Shown piece after piece: positions 7,964-16,509 of a stretch of 64,000 bases of DNA (position 1 is its first letter; each line of letters opens with the position of its first letter). Made by a program: the position numbers and the translations under genes. The notes below the pieces were generated by a model. It saw only the letters and a list, made by a program, of their open reading frames with translations, was not told where the DNA came from and did no database searches. The stretch covers positions 1 through 64,000 of the forward strand of contig NZ_CAJXIP010000002.1 of the NCBI RefSeq assembly GCF_913054395.1, read 5' to 3'. Source of the stretch: an uncultured Roseovarius sp. Lineage in GTDB: Bacteria; Pseudomonadota; Alphaproteobacteria; Rhodobacterales; Rhodobacteraceae.

Positions 7964-8662
7964 TCACAGCGCCGATTTAATCGCGTCGGTGACCGGGATC
8001 AGGAACTGCTGACCTATCCGTGACGGGTGCTCGATCAGGCCGGGCAAGGGCTTGTCCTGCGCAAGCGGCGTCACTTTGCGCCCCGCACCGACCTCTCCGA
8101 GGAAATCAAGAACCGCCTCGCGCACCTGTTGCCTGTCATCCTGTTTCCAGAAGAAATCATCCCCCGCAATCAGCCCCCCGACGCGCAGCTTGCGCGCCGC
8201 AACCCTCAGGTCAGCCAGCACATGCTCGTACCGATGATTGCCGTCGATATACATCCAGTCGAAATAGTTGTCCGGAAAGGTTTCCAGAACAGGGACGGAA
8301 AAGCCCTTGCACAGAATGACCTGCGGCAGGTGGGCATAAAGGCGCGCCACGTTGAGATACATCGCACCCATGTAATCGGTATCGCCCCACCTGGAATGCA
8401 CAAAGGTGTCTTCGGTATCGTCCGACAGCATGTCCCAAGGGTCGATCAGAACAAGTTGCGTGGGGTTGGTTTCATCAAGGATGACCTGAGAAAACTTACC
8501 GTCCCAAACCCCGATTTCCACTCCGCGGCCCTGCTTGGGAATAAGGCCCAGCAACTTGAGCCGGGTTTGATGGCGTTTGGGCGCACGTTCGGCCAGGTCC
8601 GTATCCTTGGGTTGCGTGCGCATTGCCGGTTCCCTCCCCGTCTCCGGGGCCTTCAGGCTCAT
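7964..8662 (-). CDS. class I SAM-dependent methyltransferase (Methyltransf_24 type)
   Basis: The 232-residue protein carries GVEIGVWDGKFS as motif I (about residue 48), LIDPWDM after beta-2 and MYIDGNHRYEHVLADL. That last pattern is typical of Methyltransf_24 enzymes, such as those acting on rhamnose and other sugars in surface-polysaccharide loci. Its ATG overlaps the stop of the preceding methyltransferase gene (ATGA, 8659-8662), so the two are translationally coupled. The acceptor is unknown; the context suggests a glycan. Confidence 0.86.
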   Translation of the reverse strand: MSLKAPETGREPAMRTQPKDTDLAERAPKRHQTRLKLLGLIPKQGRGVEIGVWDGKFSQVILDETNPTQLVLIDPWDMLSDDTEDTFVHSRWGDTDYMGAMYLNVARLYAHLPQVILCKGFSVPVLETFPDNYFDWMYIDGNHRYEHVLADLRVAARKLRVGGLIAGDDFFWKQDDRQQVREAVLDFLGEVGAGRKVTPLAQDKPLPGLIEHPSRIGQQFLIPVTDAIKSAL

Positions 8663-9333
8663 TTCGCGTTCGCCGCATCATGGGCGGCGACACTATCGGC
8701 AATCTGTTTGCGGCTCCAAAGGAAAGAGGCGCGATGCCGGTATTCCGTATTTTCCTTTGTCATCTCTTCGATATCCAGATGATCCGCAGTTTCAGGAATG
8801 ATTTCCTTGGGCTTCGGGAAATTATACGGTTCGTTCATCGGGTTGAATGCCGCGAACTTGCCGTTATTGCGCAGATTGCGGTTCTGGGGCGTCTGTACGA
8901 CGGTTGTCAGCAGGTACTTGTTGTTGGATTTGGCAAAGTTTCTGAAAAACTCCCACCGCAACCACGTCTTGAGATGAAACAGGCAATCGCGGCACATCAA
9001 CAGATCACCATCCGGCAACGGGTCCGATGTGATGTCGAGATGCAGGAATGTACGGTTCGGGCCTGAATGGTTCGTCTTGTTGGCCTCGATGATCTGCGAG
9101 GAAATATCGGCACCGATGTATTGCACTCGGTCAAGATCGACATGCTGCATCCAGAACCAGTCGCCGCAAGGTGCATCCACAAAAGTCTTGATCTTGTAGC
9201 GCCTGAAAAGATCAGGCAGCGCCGCCCGTAATCTTTCCGTATTTTCAAGCGTCGACCCAAATCCGGACACCGGCCACTTACCACCGGCAGACCAATCCCG
9301 GTCTTCAAAGGTGTTTTGAAGTTTTGCCCGCAT
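8659..9333 (-). CDS. class I SAM-dependent methyltransferase
   Basis: This 224-residue protein has motif I as FVDAPCGDWFWM (about 51-62), GADIS after beta-2 and LLMCRDCLFHL at motif post-II. ATG 9333 is chosen because AGGAG is seven bases upstream; a GTG at 9339 has no room for a ribosome site. It is the first gene of the coupled pair reading into 8662-7964. Similar proteins occur in cyanobacterial and roseobacter sugar loci, but I cannot name the acceptor. Confidence 0.85.
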   Translation of the reverse strand: MRAKLQNTFEDRDWSAGGKWPVSGFGSTLENTERLRAALPDLFRRYKIKTFVDAPCGDWFWMQHVDLDRVQYIGADISSQIIEANKTNHSGPNRTFLHLDITSDPLPDGDLLMCRDCLFHLKTWLRWEFFRNFAKSNNKYLLTTVVQTPQNRNLRNNGKFAAFNPMNEPYNFPKPKEIIPETADHLDIEEMTKENTEYRHRASFLWSRKQIADSVAAHDAANAK

Positions 9334-9637
9334 ACCCACTCTCCTGCCTGCCCCGATACCGAACGCTTTTACGTTTCTGGGTTATTCTACCCATTTTCAT
9401 CGCGAGCGTAAGAATGAACTTCAACATCCCCAAAAGGTTCAAAACACCTGTGATAAACGGGTGTCGGTTTTCGCAACGCTGCCTGAATTTATTGGCCCGG
9501 CACAGCGGAGGGGACAAAAACATGGGGCCCAAACCCTATCAACAGCCCAATGAGTTCGGTAAGGTCGCGCAAAACGGTATAGTCAGCCCTCGGTCAAGCC
9601 AAAGCCATACAGGCCAATAAAAAGAGAGGAAACGAGC
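9334..9637. other. divergent intergenic region in the methyltransferase island
   Basis: About 300 bases between divergent methyltransferase genes. It should hold both promoters, but no clear -35/-10 pair stands out. A weak 5-bp stem (9444-9464) is present. The only coding candidate is the 32-codon frame at 9522-9620. Confidence 0.4.
9522..9620 (+). CDS. possible small protein or leader peptide
   Basis: A 32-codon frame starts at an ATG preceded by GGAGGGGA at eight bases, one of the best ribosome sites in this region. It ends 17 bases before the next methyltransferase gene. The peptide is hydrophilic, with no membrane segment or known motif. The strong ribosome site and tight spacing are seen; coding is only a possibility. 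It might be an upstream frame coupled to the methyltransferase or chance. Confidence 0.25.
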   Translation: MGPKPYQQPNEFGKVAQNGIVSPRSSQSHTGQ

Positions 9638-10315
9638 ATGTCGACAGACAAGGTTCTTAGCTCGCCAAGCTTCACGATGGATGGTCAGATCCGCAAGCTG
9701 AACGGTGACGGTTTCAATCTGTACCAGTATCCGGATTACGAGACCTACAAGGAAATTCAGCAAGAAGGCAATCGCCGCAAGATCGACTGGCAGTTCGTTC
9801 CCCAAAGCCATATCGCGCTTTGTGCGAAATTCGTCGAGGACACGGTCGGCCCTGTGCGTTTCGGCCTGTGTCACGGCACGCGCTCGGGCGCGGAACAAAG
9901 TTGGTTCTCCGAGGCGCTTTCCGGCAAGCCGGAAGTGCTTGGGACCGAAATATCGGACACCGCCAAGGATTTCCCCAACACTGTGCAATGGGATTTCCAC
10001 GATGCCAACCCCGACTGGAAGGGCAAGGCGGATTTCGTTTATTCAAACTCCTGGGATCACGCGTTTGAACCCCTGCGCGCCTTTTCAAGCTGGCTGGAAA
10101 GCCTGCGGCCCGGCGGGGTCATGCTACTTGATCACACCGCAGGGCATGTGGCCCGCAAGGCCAATCAGCTTGACTCTTTCGGTATCAAACGCGGCCGCTT
10201 CCAGCGCTTGCTGCGCACCGAATTTGGCGCGACCGCCGAACCGATGGATCCGCTGGATTTCACCACAGCCAATCCCGACTATCCGGCGCATGTGCTTGTG
10301 ATGCGCAAACGCTGA
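9638..10315 (+). CDS. class I SAM-dependent methyltransferase-like protein
   Basis: This 225-residue protein carries a Rossmann-type core: FGLCHGTRSGAEQ in the motif-I position, EVLGTEIS after beta-2, ADFVYSNSWDHAFEP at motif II and LRPGGVMLLDHT at motif III. The first glycine motif (CHGTRSG) departs from the usual ExGxGxG but is a known variant. GAGAGGAAACGAGC precedes the ATG. It converges with the fucosyltransferase-like/TPR gene, leaving 12 bases between them. It is probably part of the glycan-decoration set. Confidence 0.78.
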   Translation: MSTDKVLSSPSFTMDGQIRKLNGDGFNLYQYPDYETYKEIQQEGNRRKIDWQFVPQSHIALCAKFVEDTVGPVRFGLCHGTRSGAEQSWFSEALSGKPEVLGTEISDTAKDFPNTVQWDFHDANPDWKGKADFVYSNSWDHAFEPLRAFSSWLESLRPGGVMLLDHTAGHVARKANQLDSFGIKRGRFQRLLRTEFGATAEPMDPLDFTTANPDYPAHVLVMRKR

Positions 10316-10327
10316 CGTCTCCGGCCT

Positions 10328-12349
10328 TCAGCGGGCGGCTTTCACTGGGCTTTTTTTAAGATACCGCTCCTTGCGATTGACAAATTTCTGTTGCGTCGGC
10401 GCCAGTTCCGCGGCGCGGTCCAGTGATACGGCCGCCGCTTCGATATCGCCCATGTCCCGGCATAACTCTGCCAGGTCGGAATGGATAAGTGCCGTCGTAG
10501 AGTCGATTTCCGCCGCCATTTCCCAGGCTTGCCGCGCCTCTGAAAGGCGGTCGCTTTCGCGCAGGAACTTGCCCCGCAGATAATGCCAATAGGGCTGTTT
10601 AAGGCTGTTCTCCGCCAGCGGCTCAATCAGTGTTACAGCTTCGTCGGGACGCCCCGCCATCGCCAGGATTTCAGCCTGACGTTTGATTGTCAGAATGTCT
10701 CCGGGCATCGCCGCAAGGCTCCTGGCATGCCGTTTTAGGGCCCCGTCCACATCCCCCATGCGCGCCTGCACGAGCGCGCAATAACTTTCCCGCTGGGCAA
10801 GGCCCGCCTCGTCGTTGGCCGCGATCACCTTGTCGTGGATATTCTGCAAGGCATTGTTGTTTTCGACAACACGCTCGGCCTTGCCGTCCATGACGAAATA
10901 CGGCCATTCGACCACCAGAGTGGAAAAATCAAACGCCCGGCGCTTGATAAACTTGTTTTGCACAAGGAACATGTTCGCCCGCATATAGGGCACGCGCATG
11001 GACTGTATTACGGGCAGGCTGAACGGTAGCGGATGATCAGGTTTCAGGCGACGGCGATTTATCATGAAGCTGCCGACAAGCGTCACGTCCGGCAGAAAGG
11101 GCTTTTGCCAAAACGCCCGCATGAACGTCCGGTGGCACCGGACGGCCTTGCCGAGGGCGCCCAGAATGAGGGCGTGAATGACCGTCGCCGCCGCATGCGA
11201 CTCCTGCCAGAGGTTTGGATCGTTCAAGGCCTGCTTGATGTTCGTATTTGCCTCGTCCCAGCGGTTTAAATAGACACAGTTGATCGCGTGGAACAGCGGT
11301 ACAAAGGCGTTCGTCGCGCCGCTGCCCTTGACGATCTGACCGATTTCCCATGCTTCGTCGTCCCGATCCTGCACAGGGAGACGCGCGGCAAGTTTGGCAT
11401 AAAGATGCGCCGCCTCGCTTGGGGTGACAAATGAATCAACGCCCGTTTTCATCCGCGCCAGAAGGGTCTCATAGGCTGCGTCCCGCTCGGGACTGTCCAG
11501 CACATCTATGAACCGCTTGCGTTCGCGTCCGCTGATCAGAGCCGCAGCACGGCTGAAAGCGCTGATTGGCGGGGCGACGATCTGATCCGCGCGCGACATC
11601 GCATAAAGCTCGAGGAAATCGCGTTGCGCCACGGTGCAGTTAGCCAGGTCAACGATGTCCTCGACGCCCCTGACCTCGGGGTGGGCAGCTTGAAACCGCG
11701 CCCGGCTTTCGGGCTGGTCCGAGAACACCAGGGCCACACCCGGCTTTTCCTTTTCAAGATGGGCGGAATACAATTCGTCCGGTTCGATCTTGGAGGGCCA
11801 TTGCTTGTGCATCCAGGGATCGGAATTCAGAATATCCCCGCGCCGGATGTGATAGGCAACGCTTGGCTCCCCGACATCGGCCAGGGCGCCGTCGATCTGG
11901 TCGATCCTTTTGGCGACCAGGGGATTGAATTCGACCTCACGGATCAGCTCGGGGAACCTTCCGCGCAACTTATCCGGATCCTCCCAGGGGAAGGCGGCAA
12001 TATCAAATCCTTCGTCCATAATGACATGGCCGCCACCCTCGAGGTGGGCGTTCAGGGCATCGGGGGATTTGTCCTCGAGGAACTTCCAGATCGGTTCGGC
12101 CTGGGCCTGAAGGGCGTCAAATCCTTCATTGTCGACAAAGTGCCGGGCCATGAAGGCCGTGGAAAACAGATCGCCCGGATTGGCCAGCGTCGGCGCATCG
12201 GCCCCCGGCGGAAACCAGTTGAACCTGAAATCGGTGCGGTAATCCTGTGCCAGGCGGATGGACGAAAGGATAATCAGCACACGCGCCCCAAGCTGATCGC
12301 GACGCTGGCCTAAAAAAAACCCTCGCCCATTGGGCTGTGAACTGGCCAT
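10328..12349 (-). CDS. fucosyltransferase-like domain fused to TPR repeats
   Basis: This is a 673-residue two-part protein. The N-terminal about 300 residues resemble GDP-fucose-type transferases (GT11/GT23/GT65-like). They include an opening 'GFFLGQRRDQLGARVL' loop and YHIRRGDIL near residue 165, matching the HxRRGD donor-binding motif, plus a late DQIVAPPISAFSRAA block. The C-terminal about 250 residues are tetratricopeptide-like helical repeats with PxxxxxxxxLA spacing. ATG 12349 is preferred over GTG 12355 because GAGG lies at a correct distance. A glycosyltransferase with its own TPR scaffold suggests a protein or large-glycan acceptor, or complex assembly; that is inference. Confidence 0.68.
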   Translation of the reverse strand: MASSQPNGRGFFLGQRRDQLGARVLIILSSIRLAQDYRTDFRFNWFPPGADAPTLANPGDLFSTAFMARHFVDNEGFDALQAQAEPIWKFLEDKSPDALNAHLEGGGHVIMDEGFDIAAFPWEDPDKLRGRFPELIREVEFNPLVAKRIDQIDGALADVGEPSVAYHIRRGDILNSDPWMHKQWPSKIEPDELYSAHLEKEKPGVALVFSDQPESRARFQAAHPEVRGVEDIVDLANCTVAQRDFLELYAMSRADQIVAPPISAFSRAAALISGRERKRFIDVLDSPERDAAYETLLARMKTGVDSFVTPSEAAHLYAKLAARLPVQDRDDEAWEIGQIVKGSGATNAFVPLFHAINCVYLNRWDEANTNIKQALNDPNLWQESHAAATVIHALILGALGKAVRCHRTFMRAFWQKPFLPDVTLVGSFMINRRRLKPDHPLPFSLPVIQSMRVPYMRANMFLVQNKFIKRRAFDFSTLVVEWPYFVMDGKAERVVENNNALQNIHDKVIAANDEAGLAQRESYCALVQARMGDVDGALKRHARSLAAMPGDILTIKRQAEILAMAGRPDEAVTLIEPLAENSLKQPYWHYLRGKFLRESDRLSEARQAWEMAAEIDSTTALIHSDLAELCRDMGDIEAAAVSLDRAAELAPTQQKFVNRKERYLKKSPVKAAR

Positions 12350-12392
12350 AAACACCTCTAGCGGTTATATGCTGTTAAAAATACAAGAAGAT

Positions 12393-14411
12393 ATGGGGAA
12401 GCAAACCCCCAAACGACCGGAACACTGTCCAATGGCCAAGCACTCGCAGGTTTTGTTGACGACATGGCTAGACCATCCGACAGCCGATTTCGTGGAATGG
12501 ATCGCGCATCATCGCGCCCTTGGGGTCAACCGGATTCATGTCTTTCTGTCGGACACCCTGACCGAGGTGCCCCCCCTCGCTGCGGCGCTGGAAAGTGCAG
12601 GGCTGATCGAGACGAGTTTCATCGCCTTCGACCGGTCAGAAGCATCGGAACAAATCCGCAATGCGGCGATCCACGCGGCACGGATCGAGGCCTCTGAAAC
12701 TTCGGGGTGGGGACTGTTTCTGGCACCGGATGAATATCTGACCTTATCACGGCACGACACATTGCCGGACATGATGAACGCGTTGAAAACGGTCCATGCG
12801 CTCAGTGCGCCGGTGCGGCGATTTTATAGCAAGACATTGGAGCGGACGCATACGCCGGGCGCGGTTCTGGGCGACGTTTCCCACAGAGGCGCCGATCCGG
12901 TCGCGGATGGGACCGGGGGGCGCGAATGGCGCAGCATCGTGAAACTGGGCCTATGGCCCGACCGCCTGCCCGGCTATCCGGTTGGCAAGATGAAGACCGG
13001 CCTCAGCAAGGTGCGTTGGCTGAATGGCGCCGGCAAGCCTATGCCAAAGCCGCATGCCAACCGAACATGGCAACACGACGACGATTCCTTTGGCTCTGAG
13101 CTTGCCGCCATTGGGCGCGTGCCCGCCCCAAGCATTGAAACGCTCCTTTTGCGGGCGGCCTATGTAAAGCCCGGCAAGGCACAGGCCATGGCCGATGATC
13201 TTATCGCGATCCTGAATGAGGCCCGGTCGAAGCACATCAAGGATAATGCGCTTGCAGGGGCGGCCAAGGCCCGTCAGGCAGAGATCGAACGCATCCTCAA
13301 AACGCCGTCCGTCGCACAGGCTTATCATGCGCAATGCGAAGAAGAGGCCGCCCGGATCAAGGTTCAGACAAAGCGGCACGGCCTGTGGAACGCCGTGCTG
13401 GCCCATCTGGACGAAGTGCCGCCTGTGAACGGCGCACCACAGGTTGCCGCCTTGCCGATCCCCCCCGCGGCGCCACATCCGGACCCGGTCGCGCCTGTCA
13501 AAGTGCATCCCCGCGTGCCGGATGAATTCGCCCGTGTCGCCACCGACCCGCCACCGCGCTGGTTCCATGAGATCTATCCCGGCGGCGACAGGCAGGGCTT
13601 TTTGATACGACTGGAACATCACGCACTTATCCATATCGAACGCGATCCCGACACCCTGATCGTCACCTTCGACAATATCTCGAACGTCAACGATATCTCG
13701 TATGGGCGCAAACCCTGGGCCTATGACTTCGTGCGCGGCGGGGGCTATTCTCATTTCTCGGTCATCAGTCGCCGCAAGGACTGGTATCGCGATCCGCAGA
13801 TCATCGACGAATTGCGCAGACGGGCCGAACAGGGTTTCTTTTCCCGCTACAAGAAGGTGGTCATGGCCGGCACGTCGATGGGCGGCTTCGCTGCCATGGC
13901 GTTTTCGTCATTGGTGCCCGGTTGCATTGTCCTCGCCTATTCGCCCCAAAGCACGCTCGACCGGGAACTGGTGCCATGGGAAGAGCGGTTCGACATGGGC
14001 CGCGAGCGCAACTGGAGCCTGCCCCATTCCGACGCTTCTTTCGAAATCCAGAGCGCCAAAAAGGTCTATGTGATCTACGACCCCTTCTTTGAACCTGACA
14101 AGCTGCATATCGAGCGGCTGGAGGGCGACAACGTGGTGCTGCTCAAGTCATGGTTTGCAGGGCATTTCTCGGCGGTGTTCATCCGGCGGGCCAATCTTAT
14201 CAAGCCGCTTTTCCAGATGGTGATTGACGAAACCCTGACCGAGGATGCCTATTATCGGCTCTTGCGCGGGCGGCGGTCGCTTGCCTGGTATCGCAAGTCG
14301 CTTGAACAGCGTGCCATCGAAACCGGGCATGATACGCTTGCCAAACGGGTCGGCCCCGCATTCGATCACCTGCGGCGGCAGCTTCGCAAACACGCACAGC
14401 AGGAGGCATAG
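12393..14411 (+). CDS. glycosyltransferase-like domain fused to an alpha/beta-hydrolase domain
   Basis: This is a 672-residue fusion. The first about 300 residues look like the GT2/GT92 domain of the neighbouring genes (FVEWIAHHRALGVNRIHVF near the start). The donor/metal motif that reads DVDEF or DLDEF in the neighbours is APDEY here, so the first Asp is missing. After a Pro/Ala/Val-rich linker (about 370-400), the C-terminal domain has a nucleophile elbow AGTSMGGFAAMAF (about 490) and a distal AGHFSAVF histidine, typical of an acyl hydrolase. The start is uncertain: ATG 12393 follows AAGAAG, and ATG 12432 begins the conserved part. It is divergent from the fucosyltransferase-like gene. Confidence 0.68.
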   Translation: MGKQTPKRPEHCPMAKHSQVLLTTWLDHPTADFVEWIAHHRALGVNRIHVFLSDTLTEVPPLAAALESAGLIETSFIAFDRSEASEQIRNAAIHAARIEASETSGWGLFLAPDEYLTLSRHDTLPDMMNALKTVHALSAPVRRFYSKTLERTHTPGAVLGDVSHRGADPVADGTGGREWRSIVKLGLWPDRLPGYPVGKMKTGLSKVRWLNGAGKPMPKPHANRTWQHDDDSFGSELAAIGRVPAPSIETLLLRAAYVKPGKAQAMADDLIAILNEARSKHIKDNALAGAAKARQAEIERILKTPSVAQAYHAQCEEEAARIKVQTKRHGLWNAVLAHLDEVPPVNGAPQVAALPIPPAAPHPDPVAPVKVHPRVPDEFARVATDPPPRWFHEIYPGGDRQGFLIRLEHHALIHIERDPDTLIVTFDNISNVNDISYGRKPWAYDFVRGGGYSHFSVISRRKDWYRDPQIIDELRRRAEQGFFSRYKKVVMAGTSMGGFAAMAFSSLVPGCIVLAYSPQSTLDRELVPWEERFDMGRERNWSLPHSDASFEIQSAKKVYVIYDPFFEPDKLHIERLEGDNVVLLKSWFAGHFSAVFIRRANLIKPLFQMVIDETLTEDAYYRLLRGRRSLAWYRKSLEQRAIETGHDTLAKRVGPAFDHLRRQLRKHAQQEA

Positions 14412-14415
14412 CGCC

Positions 14416-15441
14416 ATGACCCGACTGTCCGTGCAAACGCCCAAGCGCGTCGTCTTCACGACAATGAAGAACGAAGGCCCGTTCATTCTGGAATGGGTGG
14501 CCTATTACCTTTCGCTGGGGTTCACCGGTTTCGTCATCTGCACCAACGACTGTGCCGACGGCACCGACCAGATCATCGAGAGGCTTGAGGAGCTGGGATT
14601 GGCCAGCCACCGCCCGAACCGCATCAGGCCCGGCGACAACCCCCAGCACAAGGCGCTTGGCCGCGTCCAGTTCCACCCTTGGGTTCAGGAGGCTGACTGG
14701 CTTCTTGGGATCGACGTCGACGAATTTCTGAACATCAGGGTCGGGAACCGCACGCTGGACGATTTCATTGATGCCATCGGCGATGTCGATGCGGTGTCCC
14801 TGACCTGGAAGCTTTTCGGATGTGGCGGGATCGAAGCCTTTGAAGACAGCCCGGTCACAAGCCAGTTTTTTCTTGCCGATGAAGAGGAAAAACCATCGTC
14901 GGGCCGGGCGCATGGTTTCAAGACCATGTTCAGAAACAACGGTACCTTCAGACGGTTCAATCCGCACCGCCCCAAGAATGTAAGCCCCGACAAATCCGAA
15001 GCCGATGTGCGCTGGTCCGATTGCGGCGGCAATCTGCGGCCGATGGACAAGGTCGGCTGGCGGTCATGGCACGGATTTAGCCATGACTATGCCCGGCTGC
15101 ATCATTACTCTGTTCGTTCGGTCGAGAATTTCCTGGTCAAAAGGGATAGGGGCCGGACCAATCACATCAAGCGCGACCAGACCGAGCATTACTGGGCTGA
15201 CATGAACGTGAACCTCACCGAAGACCGCTCGATCCTTCCATTGGTCGATCGCATGCGCCCGGTCCTGTCAGGGTTGATGTCCGATCCTGTCCTGAAGCAG
15301 CTTCACGCCGAGGCGGTTGCCTGGCATCGCGAGAAGATCGCCGAACTCAAGGCACGCGAGGATTGGGCAGAGTTTCGTCGGTGGCTTGTGACGCACAAGA
15401 TGAAAGCCGAACCGCCTGCCACTCTGGATTACGAAACTTGA
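14416..15441 (+). CDS. GT2/GT92-like glycosyltransferase
   Basis: This 341-residue protein begins with the KNEGPFILEWVAYYLSLGF block that opens this transferase group. It has FVICTNDCADGT, the intact metal/nucleotide motif GIDVDEFLNI near residue 95, and an SxDxxxxHHYSVRS segment near 225 seen in DUF23/GT92-like enzymes. ATG 14416 follows an AGGAGG-type site and lies four bases after the previous stop, so it is co-transcribed with the fusion gene. It should transfer a hexose to a surface glycan; donor and acceptor are unknown. Confidence 0.84.
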   Translation: MTRLSVQTPKRVVFTTMKNEGPFILEWVAYYLSLGFTGFVICTNDCADGTDQIIERLEELGLASHRPNRIRPGDNPQHKALGRVQFHPWVQEADWLLGIDVDEFLNIRVGNRTLDDFIDAIGDVDAVSLTWKLFGCGGIEAFEDSPVTSQFFLADEEEKPSSGRAHGFKTMFRNNGTFRRFNPHRPKNVSPDKSEADVRWSDCGGNLRPMDKVGWRSWHGFSHDYARLHHYSVRSVENFLVKRDRGRTNHIKRDQTEHYWADMNVNLTEDRSILPLVDRMRPVLSGLMSDPVLKQLHAEAVAWHREKIAELKAREDWAEFRRWLVTHKMKAEPPATLDYET

Positions 15442-15460
15442 AGACGGGGATCTCCGGCAC

Positions 15461-16507
15461 ATGGCCGCAAGGAAGACGACAAAACAGCGGACGAGCGGCA
15501 CAAAGACCGGCAGGGCCCCCAAGGGCCTTTTGATCCATATCGGCGCGCCGAAAACCGGTAGCACCGCGCTCCAGAACTTCCTGCTTACCAACGAAGCGCC
15601 ATTGGCTGCGAAAGGCATATGCTTTTTGGCAAGCGGGCGTACAAATATCTCGCATAACAACCTGTTCAACCCACTGCGCGGCCCGGACGCCGCCGCGATC
15701 TGGTCTGACATCGCGGACGAAGCCGCAAGTCATCCGGAAAGCCTTTCGATCATGTCGAGCGAGAACTTCTTCTCGCCCACAATTGCCGCTTCGGTCGCGC
15801 AGCACATGCCCGAGAGTCTTCGCAAGACGACCCGCTTCATCGCCTATGTCAGGCGGCAGGATGCGTATCTGGAAGCGCTTTACAAGCAGAAGACAAAGAA
15901 TGGCCGCGAACACAGCCTGCCGTTGGAGTTCGTCAAAAAGCATGTCGAAATCGGCAATTATCAAACGGTTCTGGATGCTTTTGCCGATACGGTAGGTGAT
16001 GAAAACGTCATCCTGCGCAGATTCGAGCGTTCGGCGATGAAAGGCGGTGATGTCGTCGCCGATTTCCTGGGCTGCCTCGGGCTCGACGCCGCAGACAGCT
16101 CATTCGTTCAACCCGTGCATGAGGCCAACCAATCCCTGTCGCGCGCCGTGACAGAGCAGATGGGCGCACTGGCACGCCATTCCAGACTGAACGTGCGCGA
16201 ATTGGCCCGTGAAATGATGCGCGATCCGGCCAACGCCGCCCCGCGCCGGTCGGGTGATGTCTTCACCAAGGACCAACGCCTTGAGATCATGGCGCTTTTC
16301 GAGGCAAGCAATGCCGAATTGGCCAGGCGTTACCTGAAAGACGACAGTTCGCCGTTTTTCGATCTTCAGGATCTCGCACCGGATATGCCCGACCGCTATC
16401 CTGACCCCGAGGAAGAGATCGCGCTTTACGCCGAAGCGCAGGAAAAAGTTGCCGCTGCCATCGGGCGGATCACACGGCGCAATCCGGCAAAACTGTTTCG
16501 CGGCTGA
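15461..16507 (+). CDS. sulfotransferase family protein
   Basis: This 348-residue protein has the PAPS 5'-phosphosulfate loop as IGAPKTGSTALQ (residues 27-38) and a later SRAV/RHSR region that could provide the 3'-phosphate contacts. FIAYVRRQDAYLEALYKQ matches the second conserved block of carbohydrate sulfotransferase-like proteins. It begins 19 bases after the glycosyltransferase and probably belongs to the same transcript (12393 to 16507). Sulfation of a surface polysaccharide is a natural reading for a marine bacterium but is inferred from context. Confidence 0.8.
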   Translation: MAARKTTKQRTSGTKTGRAPKGLLIHIGAPKTGSTALQNFLLTNEAPLAAKGICFLASGRTNISHNNLFNPLRGPDAAAIWSDIADEAASHPESLSIMSSENFFSPTIAASVAQHMPESLRKTTRFIAYVRRQDAYLEALYKQKTKNGREHSLPLEFVKKHVEIGNYQTVLDAFADTVGDENVILRRFERSAMKGGDVVADFLGCLGLDAADSSFVQPVHEANQSLSRAVTEQMGALARHSRLNVRELAREMMRDPANAAPRRSGDVFTKDQRLEIMALFEASNAELARRYLKDDSSPFFDLQDLAPDMPDRYPDPEEEIALYAEAQEKVAAAIGRITRRNPAKLFRG

Positions 16508-16509
16508 CC

